Assembly: GCA_037576215.1 (NCBI GenBank)
Contig: JBANDB010000006.1
Coordinates: 5,580,001 to 5,644,000, forward strand
Source: Armillaria gallica
Taxonomy: Eukaryota > Basidiomycota > Agaricomycetes > Agaricales > Physalacriaceae
Direction: 5' to 3'
Length of the DNA: 64,000 nt
Both the position numbers and the translations under genes were made by a program. Numbering within the stretch: position 1 is the stretch's first letter; each line of letters begins with the position of its first letter. The notes below the pieces were generated by a model, which was not told the DNA's origin, made no database searches, and saw only the letters and a list, made by a program, of their open reading frames with translations. This document shows, piece by piece, positions 34,617 through 46,729 of this stretch.

Positions 34617-35138
34617 AAGCTGGACATACTTGTCATAAGGTGTGTAGCTTTAATTCAATTAATTAACACTCTTGTTTGTCTTAATGGATGTTTGCTGATT
34701 TATTGGTGGTGTGTTATGAGGCTAGGTTCAAGCATACACTTGAGTTCAATGTTCAATAGGGCTTAATATGCTTAAAGATTGCTGGGTTTTTATATCCAAT
34801 TATTATTCTCTCAGGCCTGACACAGGTTCTATTTCTTGTTTAAGAGAGTTTAAAGTTAGGGTAGAAAAGTTAAAGTTTATTGCTTGCTACCACTGCCTTT
34901 ATATACCAGTGACTATAATTATATATGAGTCATAAACAAGTCATCAATACTCATGTCAAGTTATATAGGTGTAATCAAGAATCATAAGAGTAAGTATGAG
35001 TCAAAGGGAATCATAAGGAATCATAAGAAGTCATAAGAAGTTGTAATGAGTTGTGAGTAGTTGTAAGTACTGAATTTAGCATACCCCATGACTATTATCC
35101 TTTATAGAGCCCCCCCACACTGGTAAGACTTGATAGGT
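34617..35138. other. AT-rich spacer with gtcataa-type short repeats
   Basis: Between 34915 and 35060 there are many copies of (a/g)tcataag or gtaagt-like words, a low-complexity stretch. No gene. Confidence 0.4.
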
Positions 35139-35830
35139 CTAGTCAATTTTATTGTCCATGGACTCAAAAGCCTCTGAGATTTGTACCCTCGAGAGTTTGA
35201 TCTTCCTCCAGCTATAAGAGTAAGCTGAGTTGATCATGGATTCGCTATAACATAAGTTAGTTTCTGTAACTTGATAGATGCCCACCAGGGTTTTGTCTAT
35301 GATATATTGCTGAATATAGTCATGCCATCTGAATTCTGTCAATGCTTCTTCTTGCAGACAGTTAATATTCTTTAAAATATCTATTATGATATTAGAACAA
35401 TCTCCTGTTCATCCTTGTGAATAAGAGCCATAGTATTTTGCAAGCTATTTATTAGTAGGGAGCCTAGCTCTCGCTGCTCCATCGTATTGATCCACAAATA
35501 TATACATAGCTCTTTGCTTCCCTTCAGTGATATCATCACAGAGTAGGCAGTCCAAAGTTTCTCAGCTAGGATGGTGAATGGTAGCTCAGTGATAATAGCT
35601 AACAATAATTGAAGGTCCCTTTATCGAATTTTTGAGCATAGAAACTCCCTCCAAGTATTTGGTGACAAAAGTAAGGACTCCTCCTTGTATGACAACAGTC
35701 TCCACGTTTTCTTGTTTCAGAATGGCATGGATGTTAGAGAGATATTGATGATTCAAGGCAACTGTGTCTTTATAGTCACTAACATCCTTCTCCATCCATC
35801 CTGTGAGATGAGGTAGATAGCAGGTGTTTC
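35139..35830 (-). pseudogene. Decayed gene of unknown function
   Basis: Three consecutive minus-strand frames read as one protein: MEKDVSDYKDTVALNHQYLS and NVETVVIQGGVLTFVTKYLE (35586-35795); then LDCLLCDDITEGKQRAMYIF and DQYDGAARARLPTNK (about 35450-35550); then the end ALTEFRWHDYIQQYIIDKTL to the TAA at 35139. Breaks are a phase change near 35600, a TAG after LPTNK and a TGA after YGSYSQG. The composition looks like a soluble helical protein. I do not recognise the family, and the broken frame suggests a relic. Confidence 0.45.
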
Positions 35831-36610
35831 AGATTCTGGGGGAGTAAGACTCTAGGTTCTAGCAGAATCTTAATAGTGAGAGCTCAGAGACAGTCAGTGA
35901 AAAGTGGAGATAATGAGTGAGGCACAGCTTTAGCTGTGTATCTGAGCCTCAATATCCTGGATATAACCACAAAGTTGTTTGCTCAAAATTGTGGTCATAA
36001 CCTTAAGGCTCAATTTAGCCTCAGCCTGAAAAAAAAAACTGAATAGGAAGGAAAATTTTTTTACTATTCAGCATAAATTTTCTCTTTTTTTTCACACAAA
36101 TTCTGTTTCTGTCCAACTTTTTGTCATTGATAGTAGGTCAGATCATTAACTAATCATCTGAAAACACAGCCACCCCATAAATGGATGGGTTGGCCATTGG
36201 CTCAGAATTTCCTGCCCTCTCACTCATTGTCTCCCTCCAACAAAAAATCTACTGGCTCAAAAAATAATATATATGATATTCATACCACTTTTGTACCCAC
36301 CCGTAATGTATTTTAGCTGGATGTACTCACCATGGAAGTATAGCATTTCCAATTGGGTAATTTTTGAAAGCAGCACAAATTTCAGTGTATTACAGCAGTA
36401 AACTATTATAATTTAAACATGAGATACATATACAGGCTGTATTTAAGTTTCAATTACTTTAAAAAGTATTCTGAATCCCTGGTTTGTGAGAAAAGAAAGA
36501 TTTCAACAATTCTCAGACATTGCCAGACCAACCTCAGTTGGGCAGCAGCTTACATTAATTTAGATATTTACAATCCTGAAGTGATTATATGCCTCAAAAA
36601 TATAGTAGAC
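35831..36610. other. AT-rich spacer
   Basis: No gene recognised. The 64-codon frame at 36419-36613 is AT-rich and unsupported. Confidence 0.35.
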
Positions 36611-36613
36611 TAA

Positions 36614-36879
36614 CACTGCATGATGGTTTTGATATGTGAGGCTGAAATATTAAAATTGAAAAATATTTATTCTTAGCCAGTTTTTAGCTTAAAATATCAA
36701 AGAGATATGCACAATATCTTTTTCATATTTGTGATTTTATCCTGTTTTGAGGTGATTTTCACAAATATAGAAAATATATTATGTATATTTCTTTGAAATT
36801 TTAAGCTAAAAACTAGCTAAAAATAAATAACTTTCAATTTCAATATTTCAGCCTCACATATCAAAGCTATCATGCAGTG
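36614..36879. mobile_element. MITE with long terminal inverted repeats
   Basis: The arms CACTGCATGATGGTTTTGAT (36614 onward) and the reverse of 36879 (CACTGCATGATAGCTTTGAT) pair for about 110 bp, leaving a short centre. Both sides are flanked by TAA (36611-36613, 36880-36882), a 3-bp duplication as made by PIF/Harbinger-type transposases. The element is 266 bp, non-coding and very AT-rich. Confidence 0.75.
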
Positions 36880-36882
36880 TAA

Positions 36883-38119
36883 TCCTATGCATCTTTTTCT
36901 ACTTAAAAATGAGTTCTTTAGTCATTTAATGTACCTCATGAATGCATATACATTATTTATCATACAAAAATCACCTTTAAAGCATCTTTTTACAGGTATT
37001 TCATACACCACATAGTTAAATCATAATATGAATACCAAAAGATTATATCTGACATTTATATAGAGTGATATAAACCCAAATATATCTCTGCTCTGATACT
37101 AATATGAATCAGATAAACAAGGTGCAGAAAATAATCTACAAGGACAGTGAGTTTCCACTATTATTGTAGTTTTACTTGAGCAACAAAGTGAACAACAAGC
37201 CATGGGTGCTAGGATTAGGGTGGATTGGATGGCTTTTACAGATAATATAATGTATATATTAGTATGATAAAAAAGAATTATAGTCATTTGTAGGTTCCAT
37301 CAGTCCCAAGAACACAAATAAGCTTAAAAAACCACAAAACATAATAAAGATTTTCAGACAAAACAACAATTAATGAAGGCTTAAAGATAAATGTTAGTGA
37401 AAAATACATATATAGATTATTTAGTGCTGAAATTTACTATCCCAATGACTTATGGGGTTTAGGAGTGTCTGTTTCGAGCAAGGGATTCTTTTTGAGAATG
37501 CATTTCGCCCATTTGATCATTCTGGACCATGCAACTGCATAGTGATTGAGTGGCTGTGCAGCATTTTTTTCCCTTCTTTTCCTTACTATCTTCACATCCC
37601 ATAGCCTTATGTATGGCCTCATATAAAAAAAAGTAGTGCTTCAATGCTCACACATCTAATTCAAAATGTCAATGAGTGAAACTATTACAATAAATATAGT
37701 ATACTTGTGCAACCTTCTACTGTAAACAATCCCTCTGATGCAGATACACTGAGATTCTTCTCATGTTGGGCATGCAAGAGATTCTTTTGAACTCAAATGA
37801 CCTTGATCCTAGCTGTTTCTTGTTTTATCTCATTATACCTAAACAAATGTCATAGTTATGCTGTCTGTCAGTTTAAAGAGGTGATATGTATGTTTGGCTA
37901 CTAGAGTTTTCACCCTTAGATCCTCCTTCACTTTGTCCAGCTTTATCTGTCAGCTGATGATGGTCTTGGTCTTATCTTTGACTGAATGGGCCAGTTTATC
38001 TTTCTGAACAATATTAATAAACTCAACTTGGTCAGCAGGAGAGGGCAGCAGCAGTTTGCAGATAGCACAGCCATAGCTGCACTGACTAGGATATTAATGT
38101 TATCAAATGAGTAAAGGCT
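36883..38119. other. AT-rich region without recognised genes
   Basis: Short overlapping minus-strand frames at 37437-37644 are Lys/Cys-rich in two phases and not convincing. No shared repeat was noticed. Confidence 0.35.
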
Positions 38120-38928
38120 AAAAGTGTTTTGAAGTTAGTTCAAGCAAGTTCTCAAAGTTTAAAGTATTATTCTTAGGCCAAGAGTGCCACTAGTCAGCCC
38201 AGAGTGTGACTAATCAAGTGTTGATTACTTGCAGAAAGTAATATAGAGCCAATAGTGCCACTAGCTAAAAGCAGTTTCAGTCAGAACAAGTGCAGTAGCT
38301 TAAACCAAGTTACTATTTATTTAATTATGTCTTACCAACTCTGCTAATGCAAACAGTACACTTGCTAGTAATAAATAAAACATTGTTAAAACAACATTCT
38401 TTGGTTATTGAAGCCAGCAGAGTGCCTTTAGTATACTCAAAATACCTGAATTCAATACATTGGTAATAAGTGTAGAGTTTGTAATAGGTTTAGTGTTGTT
38501 AGTATTCATTGCCACTTGCTATTACCAAGAACTTTACAGAGTGGACTTGAAGGTTAGTTTTAACATAGAATAGAATCACTATAGCACAGACTGGTTTTAA
38601 CATTAACATCAGTCAAAAGAGACACATAGCTAAAATCTGACATGTAGAATAGGGGAGAGGGGAGAAGGAGTCCAAGCCTTAAACACAAAAGTGACATGCA
38701 CTTTGTATGTCCTACTTTAGGCTATATAGCACTGTAGGACTTACCTGGTGATTCAATTTATTTTTATTTCAATGGCTTTATATGAATACAGTTTATTTCA
38801 TGTTGAAATACTCATCTTGGATATGTTCCTTACCAAAGTGAGATAGGATAGCCAACCAGTGATATGCCATCTATATGTTCATACTAGATTTTACAATTTT
38901 ATAGCAATATTATTGCATATTTATCCTA

Positions 38929-39712
38929 CACTAGTGGTACTTAGAGAACTATAGCTGAGGCTTTGAGCTGATAATTAGACTAGTATGCAACTAGTAGAGC
39001 CAGGACTTAGATGTGATACCACTAGTGAGTTAAATCTACCAGCTAGCTATACTAGTGACTTGAAAGCTAGCAGAGCTAAATATATATGGCCACTAGTGAA
39101 TGAGTAACACAATTAATGCACCAAACAAGAGACAGAGGACACAAATCTCATAAAGTTTAGTCACTAGCAGACCAATCTAGGTACAAACATCTAAGTCAGG
39201 CTAACTAGTTATGTGGCAATCTTAAAACAGGACTTAGAAATGAATTAGCAATGGATTAACCTTGTGGCAGATTCAACTAGTGTGATACAGATCTATTATA
39301 ATCAGCACTAGTATAGCCAGGCTGTGCCTTCAATCACAATTGACAGCTGTTACAGGCACACTTGCCTGGCTAGTTATTTATCCTTGACATTAGTGAAGTG
39401 TTACTGGGCCCAAGACATAGAATACAACTACTAGTGGAGCTTCTAGGCTCACTAGCCAGCAGGCAACTGTTTCTAGACCAACTATTATATGATTATTCAC
39501 TATTATTTGTGACTAGCCAAGAAATCTTTATCAATAATACCTCTCTAGTCAGTTATTTATATCTTGATTGTACCTTGATTGTCAGTATATAAGTAGTAGA
39601 ATAGGTGCACATGCGGCTTAGGCAAGCCATCCCCACAATTGTGACCTACTAGTCAGTATCTAATGTCCCAATTAAAGGCTTTTGTACTTAACCTTGATGA
39701 AGCGGCTACTAG
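38929..39712. repeat. ACTAGT-dense segment
   Basis: About eleven occurrences of the palindrome ACTAGT within roughly 780 bp, plus more in the flanking arms. No tandem periodicity was evident. Confidence 0.6.
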
Positions 39713-39778
39713 TTGCTAAGTTAGCTATAGCATTGAGTGAATTGAAGTTAGTTCAAGCATGTTCTCAAAGTTTAAAGT

Positions 39779-40204
39779 TGTAAGACCCGAACTTTCAATC
39801 TAGAGTAATGCAACGGCTGTATCATGTTCGTACAATCACCGTTGAGTCCTGTGATGATTGATCGTCAAGATTTGACTAATAGCACTTAGTGAGAAGGAGT
39901 GTGTTTCGGTACAAATAAACTTTAGCTCAAAGCTAGGGAATATACAGCTTTGAGTACACTACTTATATACTAAAGTGAGGGTCCATAACAAGTACTAAGA
40001 TGAGGGTACCGTGTTAGAAAGTGAATAAGCCAAGTACACAGTAGCCGAGTATCGACACGTCTGTGGAGCATTTGGTGGAGTGTGATGTTGTGAAGATTTA
40101 TGAAGGCTCCATGGAGTCGTGGATCTAAAGATAAGATAAGAGTAAGTGCCAAAGATAAGATAAGATAAGAGGCGCTTAGGTAAAAAAATGAATAAATTGT
40201 AACA
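39779..40204 (-). repeat. Solo 426-bp LTR of the decayed Ty3 family
   Basis: TGTAAGACCC...TTGTAACA on the plus strand is the reverse of the LTR at 14726-15151 and exactly 426 bp. It is flanked by a perfect 5-bp duplication aaagt (39774-39778, 40205-40209). TATA, the GATAAG motifs and the self-primer sequence are all present. It arose by LTR-LTR recombination, or its internal part was otherwise lost. Confidence 0.9.
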
Positions 40205-42270
40205 AAAGTATTATTAGGCCAAAAGCATCACTAGTCAGCCTAGAGTGTGACTAGTCAAGTGTTTATCACTTATAGGAAGTAGTATAGGGCCAAGAGAGCC
40301 ACTAATTTGAAGCAGTCCCAGTCAGAGCAAGTGCAGTAGCTCAAACAAAGTCACTATTCACCCAATCATGTCTTACCAACCTTGCTAGTGCATATAGTAC
40401 ACTTGTATAGTTCACTAGTAATGAATAAAATATCTTTAAACAACTTTCCTTAATTATTAAAGTCTGCAGAGTGCTTCTATCATACTCAAAACACTCAAAT
40501 TCAATATATTGGTGACATTAGTGATAAATGTAGAATAAGTGTTAGGTTTAGTGTTGTTGGTGTTCATTGCCATTCACTAGCCCTTTACCACTTGCCATTA
40601 CTGAGCACATCACCAGCAACTGTCAGCAGCTGACTGGCACACACCAGCATCTCTCTAATAATTAAGATTATGTTTTTAAGCTGCCCTAATATGTATATAT
40701 TACTACTATATACAGCAGATAAGGGTAGTGTTTCGAATGACTGGCTTGGTCATGCATGTCACACTTTTGTAATTTCCTCCCCACTACTGTCTTCACAATG
40801 GCACATCAAGTTAAAGTGGTTCATATTGTAAATAGCATCTATATGCATGTTTATAGATACAAGTTAGTACCTCAAGGCATAATCCTGATGAACTATAATC
40901 AACGACTTGAAAAACTACCTTTGACTTGGAGTCATTGAAGTCATTTGAGTTTGTTGGCCTCTCAAGAAATATTGAGATGCATTTGGAGTGCATGATATAC
41001 CCAATGAGTGACTTCTATAGTGCTTTAAGAATGTCCAATGTTTATATCTCCAGTCAGAGAAGGTGCAGCAGTGCGAGAGGCCGAAGAGTGTCCAAAGTCG
41101 GCATGTTACACAAGTCACGTCATCGAAACACTAGATAAGGGAGAGAGGGTCTAGCTCATCTTTAAACATGAAAATATATGTTATGTGTGATTTTTGAAAC
41201 CCCCCTCCTCCTTGACATCAGTATTCTTATATTGTATAGGACCAGTATCACTGATATCACTAGTATATTTATGTTTTCTCTTGAATTCTCACTCTTAGTT
41301 TTAGTTTTATGTTTTTTCTCAATCTTATTTTTTTCAGAACAATTGCCACACATTTATCTTTATTTCTCTTGTTTACCCCACTAGGATTACTATCTACAAA
41401 CATTTCTAAACTCATCTTATGTTTTCTCATATAAATTTATAGTATTCATGTCATGTCTGTTTCTGTCTTATCTCATTGTTTGATATTTCTACTAGCTTAC
41501 AGCCAGAGTTCATACTCCTCTGCTACCAAGAGTATGACATCACTGACTAAAAAGTCACAGTATATACTTATGTATCAAGAAATTGATTACTGTATAGAGG
41601 TGCTCCAAACCCATTTGCACACACAATTATTTTAAATGTAAGTGTCATGTTTTTACATTAATTGGCCAATTTTATTTTCAGTGTTGCTGTTGCCATGAAA
41701 GTCTAGTGATATGCCTGCTGGGCATACACCCTTAAAAACATGTGTAATTTAACATTTTCAGGCAATATAATCAGAATACATTGTATCAACAAGTAAGACA
41801 CAGAAAGAAAGTAACACATTATAAGACAAAAGAAAGGCTCATCTGGTAACTTTGAAATGAGTAATTCTAACACTTGGATAGAAGATTGAGTATTCTACCT
41901 GGCAGACCAAGAGGCCAGGCTGTGACTCATATAGTGTAATCACCCAGTGAAGAGACTGTGCATACAGGCTAGAAATGCAACAGTGTCAAAGACACTGATC
42001 ACACTCACACCTAACACTACACATACAAACTCTCAAAGTTCTTGGGGAGATATTATGCAATAGAAGCAGATTGAAGCAAAACAACTAAACTTTCAGAATA
42101 TATGATACACACATATAATGATAGTGCTTGTGAGGTATCTATATTTCTCTAAGTCCAAAGGCTTTTATAACAAGAGGAGTGACAGATGTTGCCAGGCCTC
42201 AAAGCAAGGTGTACTATACTACACAATGTGTTGCTACACATCCACAAAACCCTCAATAAGTCTCATGTGA

Positions 42271-43613
42271 TGATGAACCTATAGACTCCTGCAGGTAGAA
42301 AACACAAGACCTGTAACAGCTAGTGTGGCCAAATACAGAATCTGAAGGCAGGTTCTAGTGAATCTAGTCTTGCACCTCCATGCAGTGACTATAGCTTCCT
42401 GGTATTGTAGCAAAGTATTACTATGCTTTGTTATGATTCTCTGAAGGCTGTTCAGAGGCTCAAGGTATATATGTGAATTTTTCTGGAAGAGAAGGAATGT
42501 GTAAGTGTGGATGTATGCTGAGCAAGAGCAACCTAGATGTGGCATGAACTATGTAGTGTTGAAATCCTAGCTGTGGATTCGGTTGGAGAACTCTATGTGA
42601 GTTAAGTGATGCTGGTGCTCTAGGTGTGAGCAAAGTTTTATCCAAAATGAACTATATGCAAGCAAGATATAACTCTAAATGATCCTAATATCAAGCAAGT
42701 CAGTATTAAATATTGAGTCAAATCACAAGGGCAACTGTAGTGAACTTTCTCTTCTATGAGAAAGGTAGCTAAGGCCTCAAGGTGTCTAACTCTATAAGAG
42801 TTAAGTGGTGTTGTTTCCTAAGTTCAAAAACAGTAGTACCAAGTTGTTAGTGGCTAAAGAGCTTCAATCCTTGCTGCAGATTGCTGTTTAATGCACACAA
42901 GTATGCAAGCAAACTTAAAATGTCAAGGATGCTTTGCAAGGGTAACCAGTAAAGGTTTCCTAGCAAAGTTTTTAGAGCAGAAGTAAGCATGTGAAGTTAT
43001 AGATAACTATATTAGTGAAGGAAAAGTTTGCTAAGTGTTATTTCTCTAATGAGCAGTAGAGAAGCAATAACCTCAGGTGTGTGCATTGGATCTAGAAGGT
43101 GTGTAGGGTAATGTACTTGTGGGCAAGTAACTCCCTTGGGGTTCCTCTTCTTCTTTCTCTCATACTTTTAGTTAGTTATTTTTATACTACTTTGAAAATT
43201 CCTTGTAGGTAAGCTACATTTGTCCTTGCCCTGTTAATTTGCAATACAAACAAACTATTTATTATGCAATAGAATATTCTTGTTCTTTCTTTACTAATGC
43301 TGAGTTGAGATCTGTCAGCAGCTGTGCAATTGTAAGAACTACACAACTGTGTAATGCTGCTGCAAAGCAAACTTTCTGCATATTTACCTAGCTATAAACT
43401 GTGCAAAATAAACAGCCTTGGTAAGGCTTTAACTGCTGCTGACTGTAGCAAATTATAATAGTTTGCTAACTTGTCATTAGAGTTGCATAACAAGGATCAA
43501 AGTGCTTGACAATCATGGCTGAGCTTTTATATGAAAGTTTGGAAGAGGCAGAATATTGCTAGATCATTATAGATCCATGAATTTATGAGTGTACAAAGCC
43601 TGGAGGCTTATCA
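42271..43613 (-). mobile_element. Family 2-related LTR-like repeat, copy VI (nested in family 1 copy C)
   Basis: On the minus strand it starts TGATAAGCCTCCAGGCTTTG, a variant of the family 2 start with both hairpin arms changed in step, and ends with the reverse of TGATGAACCT. It is 1343 bp and inserted at the same part of family 1 that carries family 3 in copy A. Its body is diverged from the other family 2 copies. Flanks gtga and gaaa do not match well. Confidence 0.55.
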
Positions 43614-43704
43614 GAAACACACATAGATGACCACAAAGAACTTAAACACACCCTAAACATAACTTAAAGCTTGTGCTCTAAGCAGAAACCCTTCAAAACA
43701 CATC

Positions 43705-43920
43705 CACTCAAGCTACAGGATTTGAACCCACATGCTCAAGCTTCCAAAACCAATTGTAGACCTATAGGGTTTGAACCTATGTGATCCAGAGACACAATAA
43801 CCAAATAAACCCCATCCGACAAGCCAAAGGGTTTGAACCTCTGCCATCTGTAGTACTGCACATTACAAAGAAGGCTTCTGTATGAACACTAACCAGACCA
43901 AAGGGTTTGAACCTCTGCTG
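43705..43920 (-). repeat. T-arm-like repeat array in family 1 copy C (4 units)
   Basis: GGTTCAAA(C/T)CC on the minus strand at about 43720, 43770, 43830 and 43908. Confidence 0.7.
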
Positions 43921-45107
43921 CCTGTAGCACCTTGCATCATAAGAAAACCTCAAAACTCAAGAGCACATCTGCAATGACATAAATTCTCTTATTTTTAGAT
44001 TAGAGTGCAAGTCAACCAATCACTCAAACAGTATACAAGTCCCATGCTAGCTTTCTATGCCTCACACACTACTCAAGTTATTCAAATGTTATCAATAACA
44101 GGTCTATTCTCTCACTCAAAGCTAGGGCACTAAGCTGAGGGCTTTTGCACTCCAACAAGGGGGGTCTGAAACTTGTGCACTATTACTACTCTACAGTATT
44201 TATATTATACGCTCTACTAATTAATACAATCTTAAATAGTAACTTTTGGCTTGTGGAACTTTCTTTCCCGAGTCCTGTGCATGTCACCATAATCATGCCA
44301 TTGCTTGGCACTTACTCAGAGCTCTGGCTCAGGGCCAGATCCTGGTCTTTCAGTTGCATAACATTGGTTAGCCATGTTATCCACATGTACTGACATCACC
44401 TAGTATCTCCTCAGAGTTGTAGCCTAGTGTACAACTTATCTTTATAGTAATAATATCTTCTAGTAATTCCCATGGTCTTCTAGGACCACCAGCTTCTAGT
44501 CTAGGCTTTGCACACATCAGTCAAAGTAAGTGACATCAGTCTTACTTCAATTTTAAACATTCTAAGGTCTAGAGTGCTAGCTCCCAGCATGGCAGTGCCT
44601 TGTGCATCATAGATCAAGGTTGCATGAAGTATCAATTATCTCCAAAGCTTCGCTGGTTTTATTTATAGTGTACATCTTCTGTGCATTGTCAGCATACTCA
44701 GTGTCAAGTGCTAGGGCTTTAGACTTAGTGTGACCCTTATGGTATCACTCTACAGTTAAGCCATGTGCTCCACTGAACATCACTCAAGGTACTTCATTGC
44801 CTGCACTTAAGACATTGCACTCTAAGGTATATCTCATTACCTTGGTATCTAGGTTTTATAAAATGTATGTATTGATATATTTTATAAAATTACACATGTG
44901 AATGCTTTTCAAGCATGTCACCAGCATATCAGCAGAGGTTATCTGATTATCTGGTGTTAATCTAGTATGATTGATCAACCTGCTAGCTGCAGATGAGATA
45001 ATATCTGCTAGGCAGAGCACTTATCCTCACTAGACTGGGTTAGCAAGCATCTTAGTCAGTAACAAAAGATTGGCAATAGTGTATCAGTAGAATAATATAA
45101 ATACAGG

Positions 45108-45394
45108 TCATGTATCTAGTGGGTAATCAAGTTTCTGACCCCTGGAATGCTACTAGGCAAATAGTACAGGTTTAATTGGTTAAGAGCTTTAAGTTGTAGA
45201 CTCACCTGGAATAGAAATATTGTGACCTGGTCACTTCATGTTGCTTTACTGTTCTTGCACACATGAAGTGACCAGGTCACAATATTTCTATTCCAGGTGA
45301 GTCTACAACTCAAAGCTCTTAACCAATTAAACCTATACTATTTGCCTAGTAGTGTTTCAGGGGTCAGAAACTTGATTCCCCATTAGATACATGA
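45108..45394. repeat. Large palindrome, 133-bp arms and 21-bp loop
   Basis: 45108-45240 and the reverse complement of 45262-45394 agree at about 126 of 133 positions. The arms are both copies of an internal part of family 4, head to head, with the loop ttgctttactgttcttgcac. It would form a long hairpin in RNA or a cruciform in DNA. Confidence 0.85.
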
Positions 45395-46729
45395 TAAGCT
45401 ACACCATGAAAAATGCATATTAGTTAGAATGTCAATGCAACCATCAAAATCAAATATCAGGTCCTTCTCAGCATTGCAATCCTGTGTAAGTGGTATATAA
45501 GCACCTGCTTTCATTTCTGTGCTTGCACTCCCTTATAACATAACTCAAATTTATAATAAGCTCATTGTAAGAACACTGAAAGAATTTTATAATTATGGCA
45601 ATTGAATGTAACAGCTTATACTCAAAAACTCAACTGGTAACCATTACATGGGATTTTGGTCCTTCCAGGGCTCTTACAGGTGATTGTAATGGAGTGTACA
45701 GATCTTAAGGGTTTACCATCTGATACTCTAGGTTTCCATGCTAACTAACCTGCCATGCTGTGCACTTAGCTGCCATTGCCATTTTGGAATTAATAGCTTA
45801 TTTCTTTTTTTTTGACTTTGCCTCATGTCTCAGAAATCTCATACTCTTTGTGGCTTTGTATTTAAGTACTATGAGCTGTAATAAGCTTACTAAAAATATG
45901 AAAAATATGAATCTCTCAAGTTATGAATAAAACAATGTTTTCTATCTATACTTTGTCAGTGGACTTACCTGTCACCAGTCGAATTGGTCCGAGATTTACT
46001 TGCCACTTACCTGCCACCCCCTTTGTTTTTGTCTTTGTACTCATTCCTCACAGCTTATTTGCTCCTACAACTATTCTCTGATATATTATACATATATACT
46101 GCAGGATTCATAATTTTTCAACCTGTTTTTAAGCATGTACAATAAATATTTTGCACATACTTTTCTTCCTTTTTTTGTTTTTGTTTCTTGTATTTCCCGG
46201 TACTCTTTTTGAGTGCACAAGCTACTTACATCATATATATACATTAGAACATGGCTGACTAGTGCTATATCTTTAGCATTTTGGTATAACTTGTGTGCTC
46301 AATGCTTGTTTTGAGCCCTTAAGATCATGAGAAATTGATACAATATCAGGTGCATGCAGTATGGAAAAATAACACAGGATGGTTACATCTACAAAATAGT
46401 AATAGCTTTAGCATAATGATGAAGTGGCGAGAGCTTTCTGAATTTTTCTTTTCTCTTTATTTTTTCTTTCAAATTCAGGTGAAAACACCCAGTGTATTGG
46501 ACAGAAAACCATCTTAAGCATTGTACCAGCCTTTTAAGCCTCAACAACATATCAAAGACATGAATAACTAGGATTATATTATTAGAATACTATACATGAT
46601 ATCAATATTTACATAGTGGAAATAATACAAAATAATATAATAGTAGATCACCCCAACATCAACAAAGCAAAAGCTGTATCCCTATTGCTTAAAGAATGAG
46701 GCATCAACAAAATCTAAACCAAGCCACAG
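45395..46729. other. AT-rich spacer
   Basis: No gene or shared repeat recognised. Confidence 0.35.

Larger units (their letters stand above)
38120..40600 (+). repeat. Direct repeats of about 0.4 kb around an ACTAGT-rich centre
   Basis: The sequence at 38120-38512 (gttagttcaagcaagttctc...) recurs at 39739-39778 plus 40205-40590, the second copy being split by a solo LTR. Both arms share gtgactaRtcaagtg and the ccagtcagaRcaagtgcagtag block. The arrangement resembles two LTR-like arms with a 1.2-kb middle, but no coding region lies between them. Terminal dinucleotides were not determined. Confidence 0.5.
38514..41705 (+). mobile_element. Family 2 repeat fragment, copy V, interrupted
   Basis: 38514-38610 (gagtggacttgaaggttagt...) and 41213-41705 (attgtataggaccagtatc... 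to gttgccatgaaagtctag) match consecutive parts of family 2 copies I and II. The text acatcag occurs at both edges of the gap, so the 2.6 kb between them is probably an insertion. The left part of family 2 is missing, and the right end is cut where family 4 copy b begins. 40600-41212 holds nothing recognisable. Confidence 0.5.
41948..44920 (-). mobile_element. Family 1 LTR-like repeat, copy C
   Basis: TGAAGAGACT at 41948 to AAGCATGTCA at 44920, with perfect 4-bp flanks ccag (41944-41947) and ccag (44921-44924). It contains a family 2-related insertion (42271-43613) and four T-arm-like units (43715-43915); net length is about 1.63 kb. Non-coding. Confidence 0.8.
41706..45240 (+). mobile_element. 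Family 4 LTR-like repeat, copy b, interrupted
   Basis: Starts TGATATGCCTGCTGGGCATAC at 41706, runs to the family 1 insertion (41948-44920, duplication ccag) and continues to 45240, where the sequence turns back on itself. It matches the reverse of 29190-29756, including the TATA-like agtataaatac. It is truncated relative to copy a. Confidence 0.6.

Noticed and set aside
43614..43617. A 4-bp duplication for family 2 copy VI
   Set aside because: gtga and gaaa differ at two positions that simple CpG decay does not explain.
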